A stretch of 27,482 bases of DNA from CAYHPR01 sp964358895 (GTDB taxonomy: Archaea > Micrarchaeota > Micrarchaeia > CABMEP01), in NCBI GenBank assembly GCA_964358895.1, contig CAYHPR010000010.1, positions 1 through 27,482 of the forward strand, in the 5' to 3' direction. Below, in pieces: positions 1 through 5,987 of this stretch. Within the stretch, counting starts at the first letter, position 1; each line of letters opens with the position of its first letter. The notes under the pieces are model-generated. The model made no database searches. It was not told the origin of the DNA and was given only the letters and a program-made list of their open reading frames with translations. A program made the position numbers and the translations under genes.

Positions 1-64
1 ATTGATCTAATTATAAATAAGCAGATAAAACAGATAATTAGATACTAGTAAGTAATCGTTTTAA

Positions 65-487
65 TTACTTCTTTTTCTTTCCTGACTGTTTCGGTTCCTC
101 TTCTTTCTTTCCTTCCTTTGCAGCCTGCGGGAATAGTTGATCAAGAGGTGTCGGACCTGTTTCGACTGCAATAACGTTAACTTGTGAGATATCTGCGCTT
201 ATAGTATTACCACGGACAAAACGTCTTACAATCTCTCCTTTTCTTTTCGGCCTGTAACCTGGAGGTCCGCTGAGCAGAACTCTGCGTTTAGCAGTTGTTG
301 CAACATCTGCTTTCATTGCAAATCCGTCCTTATCACTGCCACCGCGCATAAGGAATTTGTAACCTGCAGCACCAACGACACCGCCATCAAAATTGTCTCC
401 GATTTTGACTCCGTAAAGTGTTGCTTCCCTTTCCTTAGGAACTTCAACGTTGTATGACTTGCCTTTATCTCCAATAACTATTTTCAT
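65..487 (-). CDS. rps6e: Ribosomal protein eS6
   Basis: 140-residue small-subunit ribosomal protein of the archaeal/eukaryotic eS6 family. The conserved N-terminal half is present: MKIVIGDKGKSYNVEV, the GDxFDG segment around residue 33, the GGSDKDGFAMKADV block near 49-62 and the RRVLLSGPPGYRPKRKGE block near 68-85. It binds 16S rRNA in the 30S body. The last 20 residues are a Lys/Glu-rich tail (ends KKKK) of the kind that is variable in archaeal S6e. The ATG at 487 is preceded by GTGGT, a weak Shine-Dalgarno match. A TATA-like box lies near 559-568. It follows the DAHP synthase gene on the same strand with about 117 nt between them. Family assignment is secure. Confidence 0.95.
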   Translation of the reverse strand: MKIVIGDKGKSYNVEVPKEREATLYGVKIGDNFDGGVVGAAGYKFLMRGGSDKDGFAMKADVATTAKRRVLLSGPPGYRPKRKGEIVRRFVRGNTISADISQVNVIAVETGPTPLDQLFPQAAKEGKKEEEPKQSGKKKK

Positions 488-558
488 TGTACCACTAATT
501 TTCTAGACATATGAACTCTAAACATATTAACAAGAATATAGACATATAGGTTATCGAA

Positions 559-568
559 TATTTATAAA
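559..568 (-). promoter_or_regulatory. TATA box of rps6e
   Basis: On the minus strand this reads TTTTATAAATA, a good archaeal TATA element about 75 nt before the eS6 start, so the message would have a leader of about 45-50 nt. The leader region 500-550 holds two copies of TAGACATAT about 35 nt apart, a possible but unproven operator. Confidence 0.5.
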
Positions 569-604
569 ACAATTGGTGTCTGAGGAACTGAACATTATGT
601 GAGT

Positions 605-1801
605 TCATTCTTTCTTTGGAACAAAAATATTCCGGCCAACTACGTTTGCAGCAGCAGTAATTGATTCCATTAGATGTTCAAATTCTGAAGGTAAGAGTGC
701 TTGTGCTCCATCCACCATTGCTTCATTTGGATGAGTATTGACGTCGATTATCAATCCGTCAGCACCGCCAACGATAGCCTGCAGTGCTACAGTCTCAACC
801 AGGTCCTTACGTCCAGTTGAATGACTTGGGTCATACCATACTGGTAGATGTGTTTTTTGTTTAAATATAGCTATGTCTCCTACGTCTAAACGGTTCCGCA
901 TATGTTCTGTATCAACGCCGCCAGTGACACCTCTGAGACAAATTATCACGTTTGGATTTCCGTGGGAATAAATACGTTCTGCAGCTAAAAGAGTTTCATC
1001 AACTGTCATTGCTTTGCCTCGCTTGTAAAGGATTGGACGTGAAAGATTTTCATCTTTTCCGAGTTCACCCACTGTATCAAGAAGGTCGAAATTTTGTGCG
1101 TTTCGCGTACCAATCTGGAGTATGTCGGCATACTTAGCCACTTCCTCCACAGCCTCGGGTCTAGTCACTTCAGTAACTATGGGCATATCAACTATTTGCG
1201 CAACTTGTTTCAGTAACTTGATTGCAGGGATGCCGGAACCCTCAAAGGCGTATGGAGAAGTTCTTGGTTTGAAACCGCCACCTCGCAATATTTGTGCACC
1301 TGCTTTTTTTACAGCATGTGCAATCTTCAAAGTTAAGTCTACCTTGATGTCTTCATCTTTTGCCAGGAGTAATAGTGAATCATTTAATGAAATACTAAAT
1401 TCATTTTGTATTTTCTCTGATTTATTTTTGAATTCTTCTTTACCTAATTTCTCAATTAATGTTTTGCGCATGCGCTCGATGTCTTCTACTGCACAAGGTC
1501 CTGCTGAAACAACTATTCCTTTTCCACCAATGACGACATCGTTAACTTTTATCTTAGATCTTTTGCCTCGTTTATACTCGAGGCTTGTAAGTTTGTTTTC
1601 TTTACTTATTTGAATTACTTCTTCGACAAATGGAAAAGATTCTAGATATTTTAATTGAACAAAAGGTCTGACTCCTTTTACACCTATTGTAAACTGCTCC
1701 TCACCCTTTGATACGTCTTCTTTAAAACCGTGTTTATGGATCTCAGAGATTATATGTTTTAACTGGTCAGGAGTTGTATTTGGTTTGGTAATAATAAGCA
1801 T
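605..1801 (-). CDS. aroF: 3-deoxy-7-phosphoheptulonate (DAHP) synthase, type I-beta with N-terminal ferredoxin-like domain
   Basis: Catalyses PEP + erythrose 4-phosphate to DAHP, the first step of the shikimate pathway. Residues 1-70 form the ferredoxin-like regulatory domain of the AroF I-beta group. The TIM barrel follows with GPC (Cys103, metal ligand), LRGGGFKPRTSPY at 172-184 (Lys178/Arg180), LQIGTRN at 228-234, YKRG at 259-262, and DPSHSTGRKDLV at 324-335 (His327, metal ligand). The third metal ligand, normally Glu in an EVHP motif, appears as Asp353; Asp364 is the fourth. About 46 extra residues lie between GPC and LRGG (roughly 112-158) compared with the usual enzyme, explaining the 398-residue length against about 335-350. 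The ATG at 1801 has a TATA box about 25 nt upstream, so the transcript is probably leaderless. No other shikimate genes are in the window. Function is secure; the insertion's role is unknown. Confidence 0.93.
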   Translation of the reverse strand: MLIITKPNTTPDQLKHIISEIHKHGFKEDVSKGEEQFTIGVKGVRPFVQLKYLESFPFVEEVIQISKENKLTSLEYKRGKRSKIKVNDVVIGGKGIVVSAGPCAVEDIERMRKTLIEKLGKEEFKNKSEKIQNEFSISLNDSLLLLAKDEDIKVDLTLKIAHAVKKAGAQILRGGGFKPRTSPYAFEGSGIPAIKLLKQVAQIVDMPIVTEVTRPEAVEEVAKYADILQIGTRNAQNFDLLDTVGELGKDENLSRPILYKRGKAMTVDETLLAAERIYSHGNPNVIICLRGVTGGVDTEHMRNRLDVGDIAIFKQKTHLPVWYDPSHSTGRKDLVETVALQAIVGGADGLIIDVNTHPNEAMVDGAQALLPSEFEHLMESITAAANVVGRNIFVPKKE

Positions 1802-1819
1802 ATTATATTTAGTATTTTG

Positions 1820-1830
1820 TTTAATTTAAA
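1820..1830 (-). promoter_or_regulatory. TATA box of the DAHP synthase gene
   Basis: The minus strand reads TTTAAATTAA centred near 1825, about 25 nt before the ATG at 1801. That spacing predicts transcription starting at or next to the start codon. Confidence 0.55.
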
Positions 1831-1961
1831 CCTTACTCTTGATCAGACGAAGAGGTTTCAACTCACAGACTAGTCTGTTCGGCTGTGCAGATATTTGTAA
1901 ATAATTTACTTCCAGTGGTCCCACACACGGAACCGGCTCATATCATCACCGGCCCAGGTGT

Positions 1962-2144
1962 TTACCAGCTTAAAATTCGTTGGCGTTGCGGCATAATGTC
2001 TAATGGGCGTGCGTTAATGTGGTCCAGAATAAGCGTGAATTGCTCATTTGTTCTTTCTATTCTAGAATTGAATCCGATCTTCTCCATTGTTTTCACAATA
2101 TTGCTGACCTCGTCCAATCTGAGATTTGTAATATCTATCTTCAT
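1962..2144 (-). CDS. 60-residue protein resembling the DAHP synthase N-terminal domain
   Basis: Small orphan protein. Aligned by eye with residues 1-46 of the neighbouring DAHP synthase, both start with a short beta strand ending in IT, followed by an amphipathic helix and then GF-x8-EQFT with identical spacing (GFNSRIERTNEQFT here, GFKEDVSKGEEQFT there), and both have an RP a few residues later. It ends after about one half of the regulatory domain. Expression signals are strong: a palindromic TATA box (2176-2185) and a GGTGAT Shine-Dalgarno site (2148-2153 on the complement) just before the ATG at 2144. It is transcribed towards the DAHP synthase, 160 nt upstream of it. It may be a stand-alone regulatory domain or a decayed partial duplication; the good promoter and RBS favour a real gene. 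Confidence 0.6.
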   Translation of the reverse strand: MKIDITNLRLDEVSNIVKTMEKIGFNSRIERTNEQFTLILDHINARPLDIMPQRQRILSW

Positions 2145-2175
2145 GTCATCACCTAAACAAAACTCAAAAATAGTC

Positions 2176-2185
2176 GTTTATAAAC
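2176..2185 (-). promoter_or_regulatory. TATA box of the 60-residue protein gene
   Basis: Perfect palindrome GTTTATAAAC, about 35 nt before the ATG at 2144, leaving room for a short leader that contains the GGTGAT ribosome-binding site. Confidence 0.55.
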
Positions 2186-2256
2186 AAGGACAGACACCTC
2201 ACAGCCGGTGATCCGGTGATTTAAGAATTTGGGAAAAAATAACAGAGGATCAAAAA

Positions 2257-4104
2257 TCAATTCTCAAAACGGCCCCCTAAGTGTTTCGCAAGAAATTTCT
2301 CTACTGCTGCATAGAATTTCAATCTGTTCTGAGGCTTTGCAAAACCATGGCCTTCATCGGGGAAAAGAAGGTACTCGTACTCTAATCCTTTGGATTTCAT
2401 TGCAGACACGATCTGTTCTGACTCAGCTTGCTTTACACGTGGATCGTTTGCTCCTTGCGCGATAAGGATTGGTATTTTAATTTGATCAATTTTAAACAGT
2501 GGTGAACGCGACTTAAGAAATTCTTCATCCGTATCTGGGTTGCCTATCCGCTTATGCCATATTGGGAGAGCAGTAGTCCAATATGGAGGTATTGACTTCA
2601 AAAACGTTACAAGATTGCTTACACCGACTAGATCGACAGCGCACTTGAAAAGATCTGGCGTAAATGTAGCACCCACTAACGAAGCATAACCTCCATAAGA
2701 CCCACCATAGATTGCAACCCTAGTCGGATCAACGAAGCCTTTTGAAACAGCCCAATTAACTGCATCCACTAAATCATCGTGCATCTTACCTCCCCATTCC
2801 CTATTTCCTGCATTAACAAATTTCTTGCCATAGCCTGTCGACCCACGGTAGTTAACTATGAGGCACAAGTACCCGCGATTAGCCAGCCACTGTGACTCCT
2901 GATCGAACCCCCACGCTCTGCGAGTCCATGGCCCTCCGTGAACGTTTAGCACCATAGGAAGGTTGCGTCTTTCTTTTTCCGGAGGAAAAACAATGTAACC
3001 GTGAATCAAAAGCCCGTCTCTAGCAGTGAACGAAATTGGTTCCATCTCAGAAAGCATATACCTTCTTAATTCTGGTTTATTGAAAAAAAGAAAAGTAAAA
3101 CTTTTTGTGCTGCGATCGTATATGTGATAAGAATACGAAGCATTGTCATTAACAAACAAGACAATCCAAAATCGATCGGCATGATCTCGATTCATTACTT
3201 CAAAATCGCCGCGTTCATGCATCTTGATCCGAGAAAAATCTTCTTTTATCTGCTCGTCGATAACTGTCCACTCCTTTCGTGACTTAGTAAATGCTACTGC
3301 TTGAATGTTATACGTATCCGGATGGATTATCACATCTGTCGCATCGTATTGCGAATCCTCTACAATTACCTCGAGTTCTCCAGTTCTAATAGTTAATTTG
3401 ACAAGTCTCAATGTATTGGCATTGCGCGAATCATAAAGATAAAGCTGTTCTCTATCTTTCGAAAAACAAATTGGACCGCTAAGAACATCATCCAAGTCCC
3501 AATGTATAAGTTTTCTCCATTCGGCAGTTTCATGATCACGAAGGAGGAGGTCTGCACCGCCGTCCGATGTAGCAGCCTTGGCAGCAAGAACATTGAGATT
3601 CGCATCTGCTACCCAATACAAAACAGTACCAGGGTTCTTCGCAATCAACTTAAGCTCGCCCGTCATAAGATTAACGCGATAAATATCGTGCAGCTTAGGA
3701 TTATCTTTATTCATACCAATTGTAATCTCGTTAGGTAGGTATTTGCTAGCACGATTTAGATAAGTCTGCACATTATCGAATGGTGTTAAATCGCGTACCG
3801 CGTCTGTCTCAAGATCCACGCAATATAACCTCCAGTTTTCATCACCACCCATATCCTGAAAATACAGTATGTGTCGATTATTGTGAGCCCAAAAGAAGTT
3901 ACGAACTCCTCTTTCTTTATCTTTAGTTATAACTCTACAGTCCTCCGTTCCGATCTTTTTAACCCAGACATTAAGAACACCGTCTAGAGGGGCAAGATAT
4001 GCTATGCTTAATCCATCTGGTGAGATTCTAGCTGCCGCTCTCTCTGGATTTCCAAAGAGGACGTCTCTTGGAATTAGTTCTGTATCAAAATCATTTTCTT
4101 GCAT
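2257..4104 (-). CDS. S9-family (prolyl oligopeptidase / acylaminoacyl-peptidase-like) serine peptidase
   Basis: Cytosolic peptide hydrolase with an N-terminal beta-propeller-like region (about the first 350 residues; repeated strand motifs such as ARISPDG and IYRVNLMTGE) and a C-terminal alpha/beta hydrolase domain. Numbered from the longer reading (TTG at 4137), the catalytic Ser480 lies in GGSYGGY, Asp565 in GANDPRV and His597 in DEGHGF. HGGP near 400 is the oxyanion-hole segment and NYRGSTGYG is typical of the S9C group. I prefer the ATG at 4104 (615 residues): the upstream TTG at 4137 falls in the TATA box (4136-4144), which would place transcription start near 4110-4115. No signal peptide is seen. 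The precise specificity (dipeptidyl, acylaminoacyl or oligopeptidase) cannot be told from sequence alone. Confidence 0.9.
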   Translation of the reverse strand: MQENDFDTELIPRDVLFGNPERAAARISPDGLSIAYLAPLDGVLNVWVKKIGTEDCRVITKDKERGVRNFFWAHNNRHILYFQDMGGDENWRLYCVDLETDAVRDLTPFDNVQTYLNRASKYLPNEITIGMNKDNPKLHDIYRVNLMTGELKLIAKNPGTVLYWVADANLNVLAAKAATSDGGADLLLRDHETAEWRKLIHWDLDDVLSGPICFSKDREQLYLYDSRNANTLRLVKLTIRTGELEVIVEDSQYDATDVIIHPDTYNIQAVAFTKSRKEWTVIDEQIKEDFSRIKMHERGDFEVMNRDHADRFWIVLFVNDNASYSYHIYDRSTKSFTFLFFNKPELRRYMLSEMEPISFTARDGLLIHGYIVFPPEKERRNLPMVLNVHGGPWTRRAWGFDQESQWLANRGYLCLIVNYRGSTGYGKKFVNAGNREWGGKMHDDLVDAVNWAVSKGFVDPTRVAIYGGSYGGYASLVGATFTPDLFKCAVDLVGVSNLVTFLKSIPPYWTTALPIWHKRIGNPDTDEEFLKSRSPLFKIDQIKIPILIAQGANDPRVKQAESEQIVSAMKSKGLEYEYLLFPDEGHGFAKPQNRLKFYAAVEKFLAKHLGGRFEN

Positions 4105-4135
4105 AATTTTATCCGTAATATTACAATAACTTAAC

Positions 4136-4144
4136 AATTTATAG
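4136..4144 (-). promoter_or_regulatory. TATA box of the S9 peptidase gene
   Basis: The minus strand reads CTATAAATT about 35 nt before the ATG at 4104. The tRNA-Ser gene starts divergently at 4168, so the promoters of both lie in 4125-4167. Confidence 0.45.
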
Positions 4145-4198
4145 TTTACATAGGATATACTGTTTATGCCGGGTTCGCATAATCTGGTAGTGCGCTGG

Positions 4199-4274
4199 TG
4201 AACTTTTTGGAAAAAAGTTCAATCAAAAACTAATGAAGTCTTTGATGAACCTTTCTACAGAAAGGTTCGGCGTG
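4199..4274 (+). other. tRNA-Ser intron 1 (76 nt, position 30/31, non-canonical)
   Basis: A clear bulge-helix-bulge: CGCT (4193-4196) pairs with GGCG (4269-4272, one G-U), bulge GGT is cut before T4199 and bulge TGT before T4275. GAAC (4200-4203) can pair with GTTC (4265-4268) as the inner helix. Alternatively the intron folds into three hairpins: GAACTTTTT/AAAAAAGTTC, ATCAAA/TTTGAT and the perfect GAACCTTTC-TACA-GAAAGGTTC. The three-hairpin order matches tRNA-Thr intron 1. Confidence 0.8.
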
Positions 4275-4281
4275 TCTCGAA

Positions 4282-4296
4282 TCAGAAATGCGACAA
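4282..4296 (+). other. tRNA-Ser intron 2 (15 nt, position 37/38)
   Basis: A minimal intron at the canonical site. TCG of the anticodon loop pairs with CGA near the intron's 3' end. The intron interior is a CA-GAAA-TG mini-hairpin, with bulges AAT and AAA cut after their second base. The fourth base pair of the central helix is a C-C mismatch. This BHB can form only after intron 1 has been removed or is folded away, implying ordered splicing. Confidence 0.7.
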
Positions 4297-4327
4297 AACC
4301 AGTTCCCGTAAGGGTATATGGGTTCAA

Positions 4328-4374
4328 GAAACTTTTGGAAAAAATTTCATCGAAACTTCCAACTGTTTGAACAA
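4328..4374 (+). other. tRNA-Ser intron 3 (47 nt, T-loop, about 58/59)
   Basis: The T-loop TTCAAAT is interrupted. Central helix GTTC (4322-4325) pairs with GAAC (4369-4372), bulges are AAG and AAA. The intron carries a GAAACTTTT/AAAAATTTC hairpin and a second helix TC(G)AAAC/GTTTGA, like hairpins 1 and 2 of the anticodon introns. Equivalent boundaries 4326-4372 give the same mature product. Confidence 0.78.
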
Positions 4375-4389
4375 ATCCCATACCCGGCG

Positions 4390-4566
4390 TTAAATATTAA
4401 TATCCAAAATAAGGAGTCGGACGAATTCGACAAATTGATTGGACTATGCAAAAATTTACAGGATGGGACTGCCAAAGGACTTGATCGATTCGCCTTAAAA
4501 GAATGAAAAATCTAATTATTTAAAAAAAGTTAAAGGTTAAGAAGTTTGAATTCATGTTCTCTATAG
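4390..4566 (+). other. Spacer between tRNA-Ser and tRNA-Thr
   Basis: 177 nt with no RNA gene recognised. An open frame through 4391-4506 (ending TGA) reads like protein (KLIGLCKNLQDGTAKGLDRF) but has no start codon of its own; opening it upstream would run through the tRNA-Ser T-loop intron. It may be a gene remnant or chance. Confidence 0.4.
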
Positions 4567-4604
4567 GCCCTTTTAGCTCAGACTGGTAGAGCGCCTGTCT
4601 CGTA

Positions 4605-4683
4605 GAAACTTTTTCAGGGAAAAAATTTCATCAAAAAACGTAAGTTTCTTGGTGAAGCTTCTTTTCTAAAGAAGCTTCGTGAA
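4605..4683 (+). other. tRNA-Thr intron 1 (79 nt, position 37/38)
   Basis: Central helix CTCG (4599-4602) pairs with CGTG (4678-4681) with one U-U mismatch; bulges are TAG and AAA. The interior has three hairpins in the same order as tRNA-Ser intron 1: GAAACTTTTT/AAAAAATTTC, CATCAA/TTGGTG and a near-perfect GAAGCTTCTTT-TCT-AAAGAAGCTTC. Stem sequences differ from the Ser intron while pairing is kept. Confidence 0.78.
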
Positions 4684-4704
4684 AACAGGAGGTCGGGAGT
4701 TCAA

Positions 4705-4740
4705 GGATCTTTTGCGGTTTCATCGCAGAAAGTCGAACAA
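4705..4740 (+). other. tRNA-Thr intron 2 (36 nt, T-loop, about 58/59)
   Basis: Central helix GTTC (4699-4702) pairs with GAAC (4735-4738); bulges AAG and AAA are identical to those of the tRNA-Ser T-loop intron. The interior is a single hairpin (TGCG-GTTTCAT-CGCA at its tip). Equivalent boundaries are 4703-4738. Confidence 0.78.
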
Positions 4741-4781
4741 ATCTCCCAAAGGGCTTTTCAAAGACTAAAAAAAATCAAAGA

Positions 4782-5168
4782 TCAAACAGGTCTAGGTATT
4801 CTCACACCTATCGGCTTTACTACCTCTGCTAGTTTTTTACCATTCAAGTCTAGCACCTCAAATCTTACTTTTTGCTCGCTTCCCTTTAATTCGATGTTCT
4901 TAAAAATAATGGTAAAATAGTCTTTTTCTTTTGTTGGAAGTAGAACAGTATACTCTTTTGTGGAAAGGTCTGGGATAGTGTTGCGTGACAACCCCAAACC
5001 AGCTATGTCTTTTCCATTTCTATTTACAACAACTGCAACAAGCAAGTCTTCAGGGATTTGACGGATTGATTGATCAGATTTATCGCTCGACGAAAGATTA
5101 AATTTCACAGTCAGTTGTTTGGAATGTACCTTGTATTCGTTTGATATATTTTTTATGTTTAAAGCCAT
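4782..5168 (-). CDS. Hypothetical soluble protein, predicted beta-rich
   Basis: 128 residues with no recognised family. Alternating hydrophobic/polar stretches (KQLTVKFNL, DLLVAVVVNRNGK, KEYTVLLP, DYFTIIFKNIEL, QKVRFEVLDLNGKKLAEV) look like a compact beta-sandwich. There is no signal peptide, membrane segment or cysteine. It lies 27 nt downstream of the 7-TM gene that ends at 5196, on the same strand; both proteins begin MAL. AGAAGG upstream of the ATG at 5168 is a plausible ribosome-binding site. The arrangement suggests a two-gene operon encoding a membrane protein and a cytoplasmic partner. Function unknown. Confidence 0.65.
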   Translation of the reverse strand: MALNIKNISNEYKVHSKQLTVKFNLSSSDKSDQSIRQIPEDLLVAVVVNRNGKDIAGLGLSRNTIPDLSTKEYTVLLPTKEKDYFTIIFKNIELKGSEQKVRFEVLDLNGKKLAEVVKPIGVRIPRPV

Positions 5169-5195
5169 ACAAAACGCCTTCTAGATTCACTTGAT

Positions 5196-5948
5196 TCACT
5201 TTTCTAAAAGCTCAGTTAATAGTGCATAAACGATAGTTATGTTTGCCATAAGCCGGAATAATACGCTAAGCCAACTAAATAAGTCCCAGATATCCTTTGA
5301 AAATAAGAAAGAAAGAGCACTCAATGCAAATAAAGCAAATACAATTGAAAACCATGATGAAAAACTATCTTTTTCTTTTACAAAGTTTTTCCGTAAATTA
5401 AATACGGTAACGGATAAGAAAAATACTACAATAAAACTACCTACTTGTAGGGCTGATAAAACATCTTTCTCGGGAAGTATATTGAAAAATCTTGAACCGA
5501 TTAGATAGGAAAATGCGTACAAACCCACAGCTAAAACAGTTATAACTGTCAACAACATTGACAAATATTTTTTCCTTTCATCTTCTTTTATTGTCTCGTC
5601 CTTCTCTGTAGTTAAAAACGCAAGGACTATAGCACTCATCAATGCTCCGACTACTAACGTCCTCACGCGCAGCTGTGTGCCGATTACAAGCAATTCTTCT
5701 ACGCCTTTAGTAGTTGATTGAATAATTCCTCCAAAAAAAGGTTCTACTAAGGAGATCCCTGCAAAAAATTCAACCATGCCGAAAAAGAGTATAACTCCGA
5801 TAATCCCAATGTATCTTCTGCTTCCGTTTTTTAAAAACGAATTAGAAAGGATTGTCCAAATCAGCAACCCTGTAAAAAGTGCGATCGTTCCAACAAAGAA
5901 ACGCATGAATGGAGACTGAAAGGTTATGCTATAGATATCAAGTGCCAT
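5196..5948 (-). CDS. Hypothetical 7-TM membrane protein
   Basis: 250 residues with hydrophobic spans near 15-36, 45-66, 95-113, 129-150, 165-184, 199-217 and 225-247, separated by short charged loops (the longest is the lysine/glutamate-rich loop 114-128). I do not recognise the family. It is the first gene of a pair with the beta-rich protein downstream. TTTTAAAG on the minus strand at about 5968-5976 is centred about 25 nt before the ATG at 5948, so translation is probably leaderless. The promoter is shared back-to-back with the gene starting at 5988. A sensory or integral membrane role is possible but not shown. Confidence 0.65.
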   Translation of the reverse strand: MALDIYSITFQSPFMRFFVGTIALFTGLLIWTILSNSFLKNGSRRYIGIIGVILFFGMVEFFAGISLVEPFFGGIIQSTTKGVEELLVIGTQLRVRTLVVGALMSAIVLAFLTTEKDETIKEDERKKYLSMLLTVITVLAVGLYAFSYLIGSRFFNILPEKDVLSALQVGSFIVVFFLSVTVFNLRKNFVKEKDSFSSWFSIVFALFALSALSFLFSKDIWDLFSWLSVLFRLMANITIVYALLTELLEK

Positions 5949-5987
5949 AAATTTATTCTGAGAAGACTTTAAAAAAGAGAGTGGGTT

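Larger units (their letters stand above)
4168..4389 (+). tRNA. tRNA-Ser(CGA) with three introns
   Basis: Acceptor 5' strand GCCGGGT (4168-4174) pairs with ACCCGGC (4382-4388), with discriminator G73 at 4389 and no encoded CCA. D-stem GCAT/GTGC lies at 4177-4193. Anticodon stem CTGGT (4195-4199) pairs with ACCAG (4298-4302). The variable region 4303-4317 is 15 nt and folds as CCC-GTAA-GGG, a short class II arm. T-stem ATGGG (4318-4322) pairs with CCCAT (4377-4381). Removing three introns gives loop CTCGAAA with anticodon CGA and T-loop TTCAAAT, a mature tRNA of about 84 nt. The class II arm, G73 and CGA together indicate serine. Introns: about 4199-4274 (between positions 30 and 31), 4282-4296 (37/38) and about 4328-4374 (T-loop, 58/59). 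This was worked out by hand; exact boundaries can shift by 1-2 nt where bases repeat. Confidence 0.85.
4567..4755 (+). tRNA. tRNA-Thr(CGU) with two introns
   Basis: Acceptor GCCCTTT (4567-4573) pairs with AAAGGGC (4748-4754), with discriminator T73 at 4755 and no encoded CCA. T8 A9, D-stem GCTC/GAGC, anticodon stem CCTGT (4594-4598) / ACAGG (4685-4689), loop CTCGTAA giving anticodon CGT, variable loop AGGTC, T-stem GGGAG (4695-4699) / CTCCC (4743-4747), T-loop TTCAAAT. Introns are at 4605-4683 (37/38) and about 4705-4740 (T-loop). The mature tRNA is 74 nt with every stem fully paired, which strongly supports the exon assignment. T73 with CGU fits archaeal threonine. Confidence 0.88.

Noticed and set aside
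1122..1613. 163-codon plus-strand open frame
   Set aside because: Antisense shadow of the DAHP synthase, whose protein is clearly conserved on the other strand.
1925..1965. GTGATGA on the minus strand as a box C of a C/D sRNA
   Set aside because: No CTGA box D or D' lies at a suitable distance downstream.
4318..4506. 62-codon open frame starting at an ATG
   Set aside because: Its first third is the T-arm and T-loop intron of tRNA-Ser; the ATG is T-stem sequence. Only the part after 4391 is discussed as a possible remnant.
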